NCBI RefSeq assembly: GCF_017255295.1
Contig: NZ_JAFKDE010000005.1
Location: 186,001 to 250,000, forward strand
Length of the DNA stretch: 64,000 bases
Direction: 5' to 3'
From: Nitratireductor aquimarinus
Lineage (GTDB): Bacteria > Pseudomonadota > Alphaproteobacteria > Rhizobiales > Rhizobiaceae
Below the pieces are notes generated by a model that saw nothing but the letters and a program-made list of their open reading frames with translations, did no database searches and was not told the origin of the DNA. Position numbers and translations under genes: made by a program. Shown piece by piece: positions 25,106 to 34,458 of the stretch; the first letter of the stretch is position 1, and the number at the start of each line of letters is the position of its first letter.

Positions 25106-27160
25106 ATGCAGAAATCCGCTCCCATCGATCTTGCAACGCACCCGCTGACGAACTGGACCGGGCCGCACGGCCTGCCGGATTTCACCGCATTCGACGATGC
25201 CGCGTTTGCGCCCGCTTTCGAGGTAGCCATCGCTGCCCATGAGGCGGAGATCGAGCAGATCGCCAACAATCCAGACGCGCCGGACATCGAGAACACGCTG
25301 GCGGCGATGGAACTCGCCGGTGAAGCGCTCTCGCGGGTCTCGGCCATCTTCTGGTGCCGCGCAGGCGCACACACCAATGAGACGATCCAGGCGCTGGAAC
25401 GGGAGATCTCGCCGCGCATGGCCCGGCACATCTCGTCCGTTCTCATGAACGCGGCGCTGTTTGAGCGCATCGACCGGCTTTATCAGGCGCGCAACACGCT
25501 CGACCTTGATGCAGAGACCGACCGCGTTCTTGAAAAAGTCTGGAAGCGCTTTGTGCGCGGTGGCGCGCAGCTCGACGCAGACGACAAGGCGCGGCTTGCC
25601 GTGATCAATGAGGAACTGGCCGGGCTTGGCGCGAAATTTGGCCAGAACGTGCTTGCAGACGAAAGCGGCTGGTCACTGTTTCTGGAGGAAAACGACCTGG
25701 CCGGGCTCTCCGACGCGCTGAAGAGCGCCATGGCGGAAGCCGCCGAAGCGCGCGGCGAGAAGGGGCGCTATGCAGCAACGCTCTCACGCTCCATCGTGGA
25801 ACCGTTCCTTGCCTCCTCCGAACGGCGCGACCTGCGCGAGAAGGTGTTCAACGCATTCGCCAAACGCGGCGAGAATGGCGGCGACACGGACAACGCCGAC
25901 ATTATTGCGAGCACGCTGAAGCTTCGCGCAGAAAAGGCGCGATTGCTCGGCTATGAAACCTATGCCGCGCTGAAGCTGGACGACACGATGGCGAAAACGC
26001 CGGAGGCCGTGCAGGAGCTTTTGCAGCCGGTCTGGCGAAAGGCGCGCGAGAAAGCCGCCGAAGACGAAAAGGAACTGGCGAGACTGGCAGCCGAAGACGG
26101 CCAGAACCACGCCATCGCCCCCTGGGACTGGCGCTATTATGCGGAGAAGCGGCGCGCCGAGCGCTTTGCCTTCGATGAAAGCGCGCTGAAACCCTATCTC
26201 GCACTCGAAAACGTGATCGCCGCCTCCTTCGACGTCGCCAACCGGCTGTTCGGCCTGACCTTCGAGGAGCAGAAGGGCGTTCCGGCCTGGCATGAAGACG
26301 TGCGCACCTTCATCGTGCGCAATGCCGACGGCTCGCAACGCGGCCTTTTCCTGGCCGACTATTTCAATCGCCCGTCCAAGCGCTCCGGCGCATGGATGAG
26401 CGGGTTGCAGTCGGGCTATCGGCTGGGCGCCGGCAAGACGCCGATCATCTACAATGTGATGAACTTCGCAAAGCCGCCCAAGGGCACCCCTGCCCTTCTC
26501 TCGGTCGATGAAGCACGCACATTGTTTCACGAATTCGGCCATGCGCTGCACGGGCTTCTGAGCGACGTGACCTGGCCGTCGATTTCCGGCACCTCGGTCT
26601 CCCGCGACTTCGTGGAGCTGCCCTCGCAGCTCTATGAGCACTGGTTCACCGTGCCGGAGGTGCTGCAGAAATTCGCCCTGCATCACGAAACCGGCCAGCC
26701 CATGCCGCAGGAACTGCTTGAGAAGATGCGCGCGGCGCGCACCTTCGACGCCGGCTTTGCAACGGTGGAGTTCACCGCCTCGGCGCTGATGGACATGGCG
26801 TTCCACAGCCAGGCCGAAGCACCCGAAGCGCCGCTGGACTTCGAGGCGGAAACGCTGAAGCAGATGGAAATGCCGGACGCCATCGTGATGCGCCACCGAA
26901 CGCCGCATTTCCTGCATGTGTTTGCGGGCGATGGTTATTCAGCCGGCTATTATTCCTATATGTGGTCGGAAGTGCTCGACGCAGACGCCTTCCGCGCCTT
27001 CGAGGAAACGGGCGATCCGTTCGATCCGGAAACCGCGAAGAAACTGCTCCGGCACATCTATGCGGCCGGCGGGTCGGCTGATCCCGAAGAGCTTTACAAG
27101 GCGTTCCGCGGGCGCATGCCAACGCCGGAAGCCATGATGGAAAAGAAGGGGCTCGCCTAG
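25106..27160 (+). CDS. M3 family metallopeptidase (oligopeptidase A / dipeptidyl carboxypeptidase type)
   Basis: Cytoplasmic zinc peptidase that degrades short peptides. The 684-aa length and motifs fit the Dcp/PrlC group: zinc motif HEFGHALH (His475, Glu476, His479), ESQFVE-type third-ligand region SRDFVELPSQLYEHW, substrate loop DGYSAGYYSYMWSEVLDADAF. N-terminal helical domain starts PLTNWTGPHGLPDFTAFDDAAFAPAFEVAI. No signal peptide. Single gene with a terminator behind it. Confidence 0.95.
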   Translation: MQKSAPIDLATHPLTNWTGPHGLPDFTAFDDAAFAPAFEVAIAAHEAEIEQIANNPDAPDIENTLAAMELAGEALSRVSAIFWCRAGAHTNETIQALEREISPRMARHISSVLMNAALFERIDRLYQARNTLDLDAETDRVLEKVWKRFVRGGAQLDADDKARLAVINEELAGLGAKFGQNVLADESGWSLFLEENDLAGLSDALKSAMAEAAEARGEKGRYAATLSRSIVEPFLASSERRDLREKVFNAFAKRGENGGDTDNADIIASTLKLRAEKARLLGYETYAALKLDDTMAKTPEAVQELLQPVWRKAREKAAEDEKELARLAAEDGQNHAIAPWDWRYYAEKRRAERFAFDESALKPYLALENVIAASFDVANRLFGLTFEEQKGVPAWHEDVRTFIVRNADGSQRGLFLADYFNRPSKRSGAWMSGLQSGYRLGAGKTPIIYNVMNFAKPPKGTPALLSVDEARTLFHEFGHALHGLLSDVTWPSISGTSVSRDFVELPSQLYEHWFTVPEVLQKFALHHETGQPMPQELLEKMRAARTFDAGFATVEFTASALMDMAFHSQAEAPEAPLDFEAETLKQMEMPDAIVMRHRTPHFLHVFAGDGYSAGYYSYMWSEVLDADAFRAFEETGDPFDPETAKKLLRHIYAAGGSADPEELYKAFRGRMPTPEAMMEKKGLA

Positions 27161-27176
27161 GCCCGAGAACCTGACG

Positions 27177-27203
27177 ATGACGGCCTGCCTGCGGGCCGTC
27201 ATT
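27177..27203 (+). terminator. Hairpin terminator after M3 peptidase
   Basis: Stem ATGACGGCC/GGCCGTCAT with a short GC-rich loop, 16 bp downstream of the stop codon; T run weak. Confidence 0.55.
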
Positions 27204-27298
27204 CAATGGTCAGATAGATGTCACGCCGCCGATAACCGGTTGCCACACTAAACGGTGAAATTGCCTCCCACGACCCAACCAGATCGAGGGAGACTGTC

Positions 27299-28867
27299 AT
27301 GAAGTCCTTTGGAGTGAGCACCCGCCGCAAATTCCTGATCGGAAGCGGCGCAACCGCACTTGCCACCACGCTTGGCGGGCTGGCCATGCCCGCCATTTCG
27401 CGCGCCTCGTCGCGCCCCGTCTTCACCCATGGCGTCCAGTCCGGCGACGTGGACACCACGACCGGCATGATCTGGACCCGCACGGATCGCCCGGCGCGGG
27501 TGGAGTTTGAAGTCTCGACCACCGAGAGCTTCGCCAACCCGACGCGGCTGCCGAGCCTCGACGCCCTGCCCGACAGCGATCTCGCCGTGAAAAGGCTGCT
27601 GGAGAACCTGACGCCCGATCAGGATATTTTCTACCGCATGACCGCCGTGGATCTCTCCGACGTTTCGGCGCGCTCGGAGCCGATTGTCGGACGCTTCCGC
27701 ACCGCGCCCTCCGCACGCCGCGACATCCGTTTCGCCTGGTCGGGCGACACCGCCGGCCAGGGCTGGGGCATCGATGAGACCGGCATGAAGACCTATGCCA
27801 CCATGTCGAAGCACGAGCCCGACTTCTTCCTGCATTCCGGCGACACGATCTATGCCGATGGCCCGATCCAGGACGAGGTGGAGCTGAAGGACGGCTCCAA
27901 ATGGGTCAACAAGGTGGTGATCGACGAGAAGCGCAAGGTCGCTGAAACGCTGGACGAGTTCCGCGGCCAGTGGAAGTACAACATGATGGACGATCATGTG
28001 CGCGCGCTGAACGCCGTGTGCCCGACCTTCTTCCAGTGGGATGACCATGAAGTGGTCAACAACTGGTCGGCCTCCAAGGACCTCACCGAAGACGACCGCT
28101 ACACCGAGAAGTCGGTGGCGCTTCTGCAGGCGCGCGCTGCCCGCGCGTTCCACGAGATGTCGCCGATCCGCTTCACCCCGGCAGAGCCCGGCCGCGTCTA
28201 CCGCAAGATCGCCTACGGGCCGATGCTGGACGTGTTCTTCCTCGACCTGCGCTCCTATCGCGGCCCCAACACCGCTTCCATGCAGGATGAGCTGAGCGAT
28301 GAGGCCCGCATTCTGGGCGATGCGCAGATGCAGTGGCTGAAGCGCGAACTCTCGAACTCGCGCGCCACCTGGAAGGTGATCGCCTGCGACATGCCGATCG
28401 GCCTTGTGGTGCGTGACGGCGAGAAGATCGAGGCGATTGCAAATGGCGACGATGGCGCTGCCAAGGGCCGCGAGCTGGAAATCGCCGAGCTGCTGCGTTT
28501 CATCAAGAATGCGGGCATCGAGAACACGGTGTGGCTGACTGCCGACGTGCACTACACGGCTGCCCACTACTACAATCCCGACAAGGCGCAGTTCCAGGAC
28601 TTCAACCCGTTCTGGGAATTCGTGTCCGGCCCGCTGCACGCCGGCACGTTCGGCCCCAACGATCTGGACCAGACCTTCGGCCCGGAACTGAAATATGTGA
28701 AGGCCCCGAGCAAGGAGCAGGGCGTGAACCTGCCGCCTTCCGACGGCTTCCAGTTCTTCGGCCTGGTCGACATCGATGCCGACACACAGCAGATGACGGT
28801 GCGCCTGATGGATCGCGATGACAACGAGCTCTACACAATGACGCTCGATCCCGTGCGCTCGGCCTGA
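27299..28867 (+). CDS. phoD: Alkaline phosphatase D family protein (PhoD-like), Tat-exported
   Basis: Phosphodiesterase/alkaline phosphatase of the PhoD family that scavenges phosphate outside the cytoplasm. The 522-aa protein begins with a twin-arginine signal (STRRKFLIGSGATALATTLG). An N-terminal Ig-like domain (FTHGVQSGDVDTTTGMIWTR) precedes the metallophosphatase core: FAWSGDTAGQGWG, DFFLHSGDTIYADGP, FFQWDDHEVVNNW and VWLTADVHYTAAHYYNPD. Calcium/iron-binding Asp and His residues of these motifs are present. Single gene. Confidence 0.93.
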   Translation: MKSFGVSTRRKFLIGSGATALATTLGGLAMPAISRASSRPVFTHGVQSGDVDTTTGMIWTRTDRPARVEFEVSTTESFANPTRLPSLDALPDSDLAVKRLLENLTPDQDIFYRMTAVDLSDVSARSEPIVGRFRTAPSARRDIRFAWSGDTAGQGWGIDETGMKTYATMSKHEPDFFLHSGDTIYADGPIQDEVELKDGSKWVNKVVIDEKRKVAETLDEFRGQWKYNMMDDHVRALNAVCPTFFQWDDHEVVNNWSASKDLTEDDRYTEKSVALLQARAARAFHEMSPIRFTPAEPGRVYRKIAYGPMLDVFFLDLRSYRGPNTASMQDELSDEARILGDAQMQWLKRELSNSRATWKVIACDMPIGLVVRDGEKIEAIANGDDGAAKGRELEIAELLRFIKNAGIENTVWLTADVHYTAAHYYNPDKAQFQDFNPFWEFVSGPLHAGTFGPNDLDQTFGPELKYVKAPSKEQGVNLPPSDGFQFFGLVDIDADTQQMTVRLMDRDDNELYTMTLDPVRSA

Positions 28868-28886
28868 CACTGAGCGCATGCACTCG

Positions 28887-28914
28887 AACCGGGGCCTTTG
28901 CGCCCCGGTTTTTT
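28887..28914 (+). terminator. Rho-independent terminator after phoD
   Basis: Strong stem AACCGGGGC/GCCCCGGTT with a 5-nt loop followed by TTTTTG, 20 bp after the stop codon. Confidence 0.8.
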
Positions 28915-29067
28915 GTTTCGCGCGAGGCATGTGTCACGCAAATGACTGGAGGCAATCCGGTTACTCTTAGAAAATCATGCCCAATTGGTCGCAGTCTGCG
29001 AAATTGCATCTTTCCGCAACGCACACTAACTAAACCCGGAAAGCTGTCGAAAACCGTGGAGAGCAAG

Positions 29068-29997
29068 ATGCATCAGACAGGCGCGCCCCAGGGAGCCGAA
29101 ATGACCGCAGACGCAGGTCCTGCCCGGCCAGACGTGACCGTCTTCTTCGACAGGCGCACCTTCTCGGCACAGTATGTCGTCGCAGATCCGGCGACCGGCA
29201 AATGCGCAATCATCGATCCCGTTCTCGATTTCGACGAGAAATCCGGCGCAACCTCCACGGAAAACGCCGACCGGCTCCTCGCCTTCATCGAGGAGAAGGG
29301 GCTCGAGCTCGAGTGGATTCTCGACACCCATCCCCATGCCGATCATTTTTCAGCCGCGAGCTATCTGAAAACCAGAACCGGAAAGCCGATCGCCATCGGC
29401 GAGAAGGTGGTCGAGGTGCAGAAGCTCTGGAAAGGCATCTACAACTGGCCGGAGTTCCAGGCAGACGGATCGCAGTGGGACAGGCTTTTCGCTGACGGCG
29501 AGACTTTCACCATCGGATCTTTGCCGGCAAAGGTCATGTTCTCGCCCGGTCACACGCTGGCCTCGATCACCTATGTGATCGGCGATGCGGCCTTCGTGCA
29601 CGACACGCTGTTCATGCCCGATTCCGGCACGGCGCGCTGCGACTTTCCCGGCGGCAGCGCGGAGCGGCTCTGGAAGTCCATTCAGGACATTCTCAGCCTG
29701 CCGGACGAAACGCGCATCTTCGTCGGCCATGACTATCAGCCGGGCGGACGCGAGCCGCGCTTCGAAAGCACGGTTGCCGAGCAGAAGGCCACCAACAGCC
29801 ACATGTCGAAATGCGCGACAGAGGCGGAATTCGTTGCCGTGCGCGAGGCGCGCGACAGGACGCTGCCCATGCCGAAGCTCATTCTGCACGCGCTTCAGGT
29901 GAACATGAATGCGGGCCAGCTTCCCGCGCCGGAAGCCAATGGCGAGCGCTATCTGAAGTTTCCGCTCAACGCGCTTGAAGGCGCTTCCTGGGGCTAG
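29068..29997 (+). CDS. MBL-fold metallo-hydrolase, ETHE1-like (persulfide dioxygenase family)
   Basis: Metallo-beta-lactamase fold protein of the ETHE1/Blh group, which oxidises glutathione persulfide in sulfide detoxification, or a close glyoxalase II relative. The 309-aa protein has THPHADHFSAA (HxHxDH motif), SPGHTLASITYVIGDAAFVHDTLF and FVGHDYQPGGREPRFESTVAEQK, which is typical of the ETHE1-like branch. The ATG at 29068 is preceded by GGAG; the ATG at 29101 also has a ribosome site. Its TAG stop is the first part of a RIME-like repeat. No rhodanese or BigR regulator is adjacent. Confidence 0.88.
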   Translation: MHQTGAPQGAEMTADAGPARPDVTVFFDRRTFSAQYVVADPATGKCAIIDPVLDFDEKSGATSTENADRLLAFIEEKGLELEWILDTHPHADHFSAASYLKTRTGKPIAIGEKVVEVQKLWKGIYNWPEFQADGSQWDRLFADGETFTIGSLPAKVMFSPGHTLASITYVIGDAAFVHDTLFMPDSGTARCDFPGGSAERLWKSIQDILSLPDETRIFVGHDYQPGGREPRFESTVAEQKATNSHMSKCATEAEFVAVREARDRTLPMPKLILHALQVNMNAGQLPAPEANGERYLKFPLNALEGASWG

Positions 29998-30098
29998 AGC
30001 GCCGTGCATCGTGCTTTCCGAAAATCGATCCCGATTTTCGGGCCGATGCGCTAGACAATTCCAGGAAAAGCGGGAACCGGTTTTCCGTCCGGAATTGC
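29995..30098. repeat. RIME-like two-part intergenic palindrome
   Basis: First module TAGAGCGCCGTGCATCGTGC...GGCCGATGCGCTA (29995-30053), second CAATTCCAGGAAAAGCGGG...CCGTCCGGAATTG (about 30055-30098), which is the inverted version of the modules at 682-725 and 2693-2738. It fills most of the space between the MBL gene and typA. Confidence 0.8.
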
Positions 30099-30240
30099 GC
30101 AAAAACAATGATTTGAGCGGTCCCGGGGTCGACAACGGGCACTGCGGACTTTCGCAATTGCGAAAAAACCTGTAAGAGCGCGGCAACGCAACAGGGCCGC
30201 GCCTTGCCTTTCGCGCGCCTACCGACCCCAAAGAGCACAT

Positions 30241-32064
30241 ATGAAACTGCGCAACATTGCGATTATCGCCCACGTTGACCATGGGAAAACGACACTCGTC
30301 GACGAGCTTATGAAGCAGTCCGGCGCGTTCCGCGAGAACCAGCGCGTCGCCGAACGCGTCATGGACTCCAACGAGATCGAAAAAGAACGCGGCATCACCA
30401 TTCTTGCCAAGGCCACCTCGGTGGAATGGAACGACACCCGCATCAACATCGTCGATACGCCCGGACACGCCGACTTTGGTGGTGAGGTGGAGCGCATCCT
30501 CTCCATGGTGGATGGCGCAGTTCTTCTGGTGGACGCGGCCGAAGGCCCGATGCCGCAGACCAAGTTCGTTGTCGGCAAGGCGCTGAAGGTTGGCCTGAAG
30601 CCGATCGTCGCCATCAACAAGATCGACCGCCCGGACGCACGCGCCGACGAGGTGATCAACGAGGTGTTCGACCTGTTCGCAGCGCTCGACGCCACCGACG
30701 AGCAGCTCGACTTCCCGATCCTTTACGGCTCGGGCCGCGACGGCTGGATGAACTACAGCCCGGAAGGTCCGAAGGATGAGGGCCTCACCCCGCTCTTCGA
30801 TCTGGTGCTGAAGCATGTGCCGGAGCCCAGCACGGAGCCCGGTCCGTTCCGCATGATCGGCACGATCCTGGAAGCCAACCCGTTCCTCGGCCGCATCATC
30901 ACCGGCCGCGTGGCAGCCGGCTCCATCAAGCCGAACCAGGCGGTGAAGGTGCTGCATCACGACGGCACGCTGCTTGAGACCGGCCGTATTTCCAAGATCC
31001 TCGCCTTCCGCGGGCTCGAGCGCCAGCCCATCGAGGAAGCGCAGGCAGGCGATATCGTCGCCATTGCCGGCCTCTCCAAGGGCACGGTGGCCGACACGTT
31101 CTGCGATCCCTCCGTCAACCAGCCGATGGAGGCACAGCCCATCGATCCGCCGACGGTGACCATGAGCTTCATCGTCAACGACTCGCCGCTGGCCGGCACC
31201 GAGGGCGACAAGGTGACGAGCCGCGTGATCCGCGACCGCCTCCTGAAGGAAGCCGAGGGCAATGTCGCGCTGAAGATCGAGGAAGCCGACGACAAGGATT
31301 CCTTCTACGTCTCCGGCCGTGGCGAGCTTCAGCTTGCCGTTCTGATCGAGACCATGCGCCGCGAGGGCTTCGAGCTTGCCGTTTCGCGTCCGCGCGTGGT
31401 GATGCAGAAGGACGAGAATGGCAATCTTCTCGAGCCAATCGAAGAAGTCGTGATCGACGTGGACGAGGAGCATTCCGGCATCGTCGTGCAGAAGATGTCG
31501 GAGCGCAAAGCCGAGATGATCGAGCTGCGCCCCTCCGGCGGCGACCGCCAGCGCCTTGTCTTCCACGCGCCGACGCGCGGCCTGATCGGCTACCAGTCGG
31601 AGCTCCTGACCGACACGCGCGGCACGGCCATCATGAACCGGCTGTTCCACGATTATCAGCCCTACAAGGGCGAGATCGGCGGCCGCATCAACGGCGTGCT
31701 CATCTCCAACGATGACGGCGAGGCGGCAGCCTACGCGCTGTTCAACCTGGAAGACCGCGGCCCGATGGTGATCGACGCTGGCGTGAAGGTCTATCAGGGC
31801 ATGATCATCGGCATTCACTCCCGCGACAACGATCTGGAAGTGAACGTGCTGAAGGGCAAGAAGCTCACCAACGTCCGCGCCTCCGGCAAGGACGAAGCCG
31901 TGAAGCTGACCCCGCCGATCCGCATGACGCTGGAGCGCGCGCTTTCCTGGATTCAGGACGATGAGCTGGTGGAAGTGACGCCGAAGTCGATCCGCCTGCG
32001 CAAGCTCTACCTGGACCCGCACGAGCGCAAGCGCTTCGAGAAAAGCCGCGCCGGCGCGGCTTGA
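30241..32064 (+). CDS. typA: Ribosome-associated translational GTPase TypA/BipA
   Basis: Ribosome-binding GTPase active in 50S assembly and stress adaptation. The 607-aa length is the family norm. GTPase motifs: AHVDHGKTTLVDEL (G1), EKERGITILAK (G2), DTPGHADFGGEVERIL (G3), INKIDRPDAR (G4); then EF-Tu domain II, the EF-G III/V-like domains and the TypA-specific C-terminal domain (TNVRASGKDEAVKLTPPIRMTLERAL). Single gene. Confidence 0.98.
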   Translation: MKLRNIAIIAHVDHGKTTLVDELMKQSGAFRENQRVAERVMDSNEIEKERGITILAKATSVEWNDTRINIVDTPGHADFGGEVERILSMVDGAVLLVDAAEGPMPQTKFVVGKALKVGLKPIVAINKIDRPDARADEVINEVFDLFAALDATDEQLDFPILYGSGRDGWMNYSPEGPKDEGLTPLFDLVLKHVPEPSTEPGPFRMIGTILEANPFLGRIITGRVAAGSIKPNQAVKVLHHDGTLLETGRISKILAFRGLERQPIEEAQAGDIVAIAGLSKGTVADTFCDPSVNQPMEAQPIDPPTVTMSFIVNDSPLAGTEGDKVTSRVIRDRLLKEAEGNVALKIEEADDKDSFYVSGRGELQLAVLIETMRREGFELAVSRPRVVMQKDENGNLLEPIEEVVIDVDEEHSGIVVQKMSERKAEMIELRPSGGDRQRLVFHAPTRGLIGYQSELLTDTRGTAIMNRLFHDYQPYKGEIGGRINGVLISNDDGEAAAYALFNLEDRGPMVIDAGVKVYQGMIIGIHSRDNDLEVNVLKGKKLTNVRASGKDEAVKLTPPIRMTLERALSWIQDDELVEVTPKSIRLRKLYLDPHERKRFEKSRAGAA

Positions 32065-32095
32065 GGTCTGACTGCTTTCCGGCCAGGTTGTTCAC

Positions 32096-32848
32096 ATGAG
32101 CAACCTGGCCGAAACACTTTATGCCGACCCTGATGTCGCGCAGTTCTATGATTATCGCGGGGCAGCGCGCCCCGACCTCGCATTCTGCAGGAAACTCGCC
32201 AGCGATGCCCACTCGGTTCTCGATCTTGGCTGCGGAACAGGCGAGCTGGCCACTCAGCTGGCCGACAACCATCGTTTTGTAGGAATTGATCCCGCAGGGG
32301 CAATGCTCGACATTGCACGCGGTCGCCGTAATGATCCGTTGGTGGAGTGGATCGAGGGCGATGCCCGCACAATCCGGCTGGCCGAACGTTTCGATCTGAT
32401 TGTCCTGACCGGCCATACGTTTCAGGTTTTCCTTACCGAGGCCGATCAGCGAGCGGTCATTGAGACCATCGCCAAACACCTGAAACCCGGTGGCCGCTTT
32501 ATCTTCGACAGTCGCAATCCGGACTTCCCGGGTGGGAAAACCCGCACGAAGGAAGAGACACTGCGCCGTTTCACACATCCCAAGCATGGTGAGGTCGAGG
32601 CGTGGAACGAGTCCGTTTTCGATGATGAGACACAGATACTCAGCTATCGAAACAGCTACCGGGTGCTGAAGAGTGGCGAGGTCCACACGGCAACGGCGCG
32701 CATTCGCTATACGCCAATGCACGTTATTGCGGCTCTGCTGGATGACTGCGGGCTAACGGTCGACCGCTGGCTTGGGGACTGGACCGGCAGGCAGCTCGAG
32801 CCAGCGTCGAGAGAGATCATCCCGCTTGGGCGCAACACGGCATCGTAG
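32096..32848 (+). CDS. Class I SAM-dependent methyltransferase
   Basis: 250-aa methyltransferase of unknown acceptor. The SAM-binding motif I is VLDLGCGTGELATQLADN (about residues 41-58), motif II VEWIEGDARTIRL, motif III LKPGGRFIFDSRNP. C-terminal part (IRYTPMHVIAALLDDCGLTVDRWLGDWTG) matches the small-molecule methyltransferases of the Methyltransf_25 type. It starts 31 bp after typA on the same strand. Confidence 0.88.
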   Translation: MSNLAETLYADPDVAQFYDYRGAARPDLAFCRKLASDAHSVLDLGCGTGELATQLADNHRFVGIDPAGAMLDIARGRRNDPLVEWIEGDARTIRLAERFDLIVLTGHTFQVFLTEADQRAVIETIAKHLKPGGRFIFDSRNPDFPGGKTRTKEETLRRFTHPKHGEVEAWNESVFDDETQILSYRNSYRVLKSGEVHTATARIRYTPMHVIAALLDDCGLTVDRWLGDWTGRQLEPASREIIPLGRNTAS

Positions 32849-32897
32849 CCCGTTGAGGGCCGCTACAGGATGGAGCCGGCTTCAACGCCGCGCCGGG

Positions 32898-33036
32898 CAC
32901 CCTCGCCCTTCGACAGGCTCAGGATGAGGGTTACTGCGGTGTCGGGTGCCAATCCAGCGGCTGATGCATCCGGCGGATCAGTGTTTGGCAGACGTCCCAA
33001 CAACCCTCATCCTGAGCCTGTCGAAGGGCGAGGGTG
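32898..33036. repeat. 35-bp perfect inverted repeat
   Basis: Arms at 32898-32932 and 33002-33036, perfectly complementary over 35 bp and extendable to about 43 bp with one mismatch; 69-nt spacer. Core of the arm is CGCCCTTCGACAGGCTCAGG. I recall this core as a frequent intergenic repeat in Alphaproteobacteria. It occupies the 314-bp gap between the methyltransferase and the LysE genes; the rest of that gap shows nothing else. Confidence 0.85.
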
Positions 33037-33162
33037 CCTGGCGCGGACTGAGACGCCGCCTATCCTTCACACCACCTCCCATGGCAGCAGCCTGACGCAG
33101 CCGGGTTGACAGCACCCGAACATCCCGCGCTAATCGCCACAAGGTTGTGGAGGAGATCTCAG

Positions 33163-33774
33163 ATGGATCCGGCATTTCTGCTCACGGCGCTTGTCGTTGT
33201 GCTGATTCCCGGCACCGGCGTGATTTACACGCTGGCGATTGCGCTTGGTCGCGGGGGGCTTGCTTCGGTTTCGGCGGCATTCGGGTGCACGCTCGGCATC
33301 CTGCCGCACATCGCAGCCGCAATTCTCGGCATCGCCGCGCTGCTGCATGCCAGCGCCATGCTTTTCCAGATCGTCAAATTCGCCGGCGTGCTCTACCTGC
33401 TCTGGATGGCATGGGGCGCGCTGAAGGAAAACGGCATGCTTGATGCAGAGCCAGACCGCACGGCGATTGCACATCGCGCCATCATCCGGCGCGGTTTTCT
33501 CATCAACATTCTGAACCCGAAACTGTCGATCTTCTTTCTGGCGTTCCTGCCCCAGTTCATCCCTGCTGAAAGCGCCCTGCCCGCGCTCGACATGGCGTGG
33601 CTCGGCTTCGTCTTCATGGTCATGACGTTCGTGGTCTTCGTGCTCTATGGGCAGATGGCGTCGCTGGTGCGCGGCAGGGTTCTGTCGAGCCCGACGATCA
33701 TGAAATGGCTGCGCCGCTCCTTCGCGGCAGCCTTTGCGGCGCTGGGACTGCGCCTCGCCCTTTCGACAAGGTAG
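33163..33774 (+). CDS. LysE family exporter (1 of tandem pair)
   Basis: 203-aa membrane exporter of the LysE/RhtB superfamily, which moves amino acids or related solutes out of the cell. About six hydrophobic segments; N-terminal signature PGTGVIYTLAIALGRG, second GFLINILNPKLSIFFLAFLPQF (conserved N-P-K motif). The ATG at 33163 follows GGAG and gives the usual N-terminus. A second gene of the same family and length follows after 4 bp. Confidence 0.9.
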   Translation: MDPAFLLTALVVVLIPGTGVIYTLAIALGRGGLASVSAAFGCTLGILPHIAAAILGIAALLHASAMLFQIVKFAGVLYLLWMAWGALKENGMLDAEPDRTAIAHRAIIRRGFLINILNPKLSIFFLAFLPQFIPAESALPALDMAWLGFVFMVMTFVVFVLYGQMASLVRGRVLSSPTIMKWLRRSFAAAFAALGLRLALSTR

Positions 33775-33778
33775 ACAG

Positions 33779-34390
33779 ATGGAACTCTCCGCTCTCGTCA
33801 TCTTCGCCGGCGCGCTTCTGGTTGCTGCCGGCACGCCCGGCCCCAGCATCGCCGCCCTCGTGGCCCGTGTGATCACGCGCGGCTGGGGCGATGTCCTGCC
33901 CTTCATGGTGGCGATGTGGATCGGCGAAGCGGTGTGGCTTTCCTTCGCGATTTTCGGCCTCGCGGTTCTCGCCGAAAGCTTCCATCTGGTGTTCTCGGTC
34001 ATCAAATATGCGGGCGTGGCCTATCTGCTTTATCTCGCATGGAAAATGTGGACCGCGCCGGTGACGAACCCGGACGACGCCGTGCCCGACGCGCAATCGG
34101 GCGGGCGGCTGTTCTTCGCCGGTCTGGCAGTCACGCTTGGCAACCCCAAGATCATGATGTTCTACGTCTCGCTGCTGCCCACGATCATTGATCTGGCTTC
34201 GGTGACCCTGATGGGCTGGGCAGAGCTGACACTGACCATGCTGCTCGTGCTGCTGGTGGTGGACGCGGGCTGGATCGTCGCGGCGGCGCAGGCCCGAAAG
34301 CTGCTCAGAAGCCCGCGCGCCATGCGCATCGCCAACCGTACAAGCGCATCGCTGATGGCAAGTGCAGCAGCAGCCATCGCGGCGCGGTAG
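33779..34390 (+). CDS. LysE family exporter (2 of tandem pair)
   Basis: 203-aa LysE/RhtB family exporter with PGPSIAALVARVITRGW and AGLAVTLGNPKIMMFYVSLLP. It has the same length and topology as the gene 4 bp upstream, but the two differ clearly in sequence, so the pair is an old duplication or a two-component exporter. Ends convergent with the DUF2332 gene. Confidence 0.9.
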   Translation: MELSALVIFAGALLVAAGTPGPSIAALVARVITRGWGDVLPFMVAMWIGEAVWLSFAIFGLAVLAESFHLVFSVIKYAGVAYLLYLAWKMWTAPVTNPDDAVPDAQSGGRLFFAGLAVTLGNPKIMMFYVSLLPTIIDLASVTLMGWAELTLTMLLVLLVVDAGWIVAAAQARKLLRSPRAMRIANRTSASLMASAAAAIAAR

Positions 34391-34458
34391 GGCGTTCGGC
34401 GCTCAGACATTCAGGGCCGCGTTTCCCTGCAACGGTGAACCGTTCTAGGGTCAGGACC

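Noticed and set aside
29350-32022. 890-codon open frame on the minus strand opposite typA and the ETHE1-like gene
   Set aside because: Antisense shadow of high-GC codon bias. It covers well-conserved TypA coding sequence and spans two genes; composition (His/Ala/Val/Arg-rich) is not protein-like.
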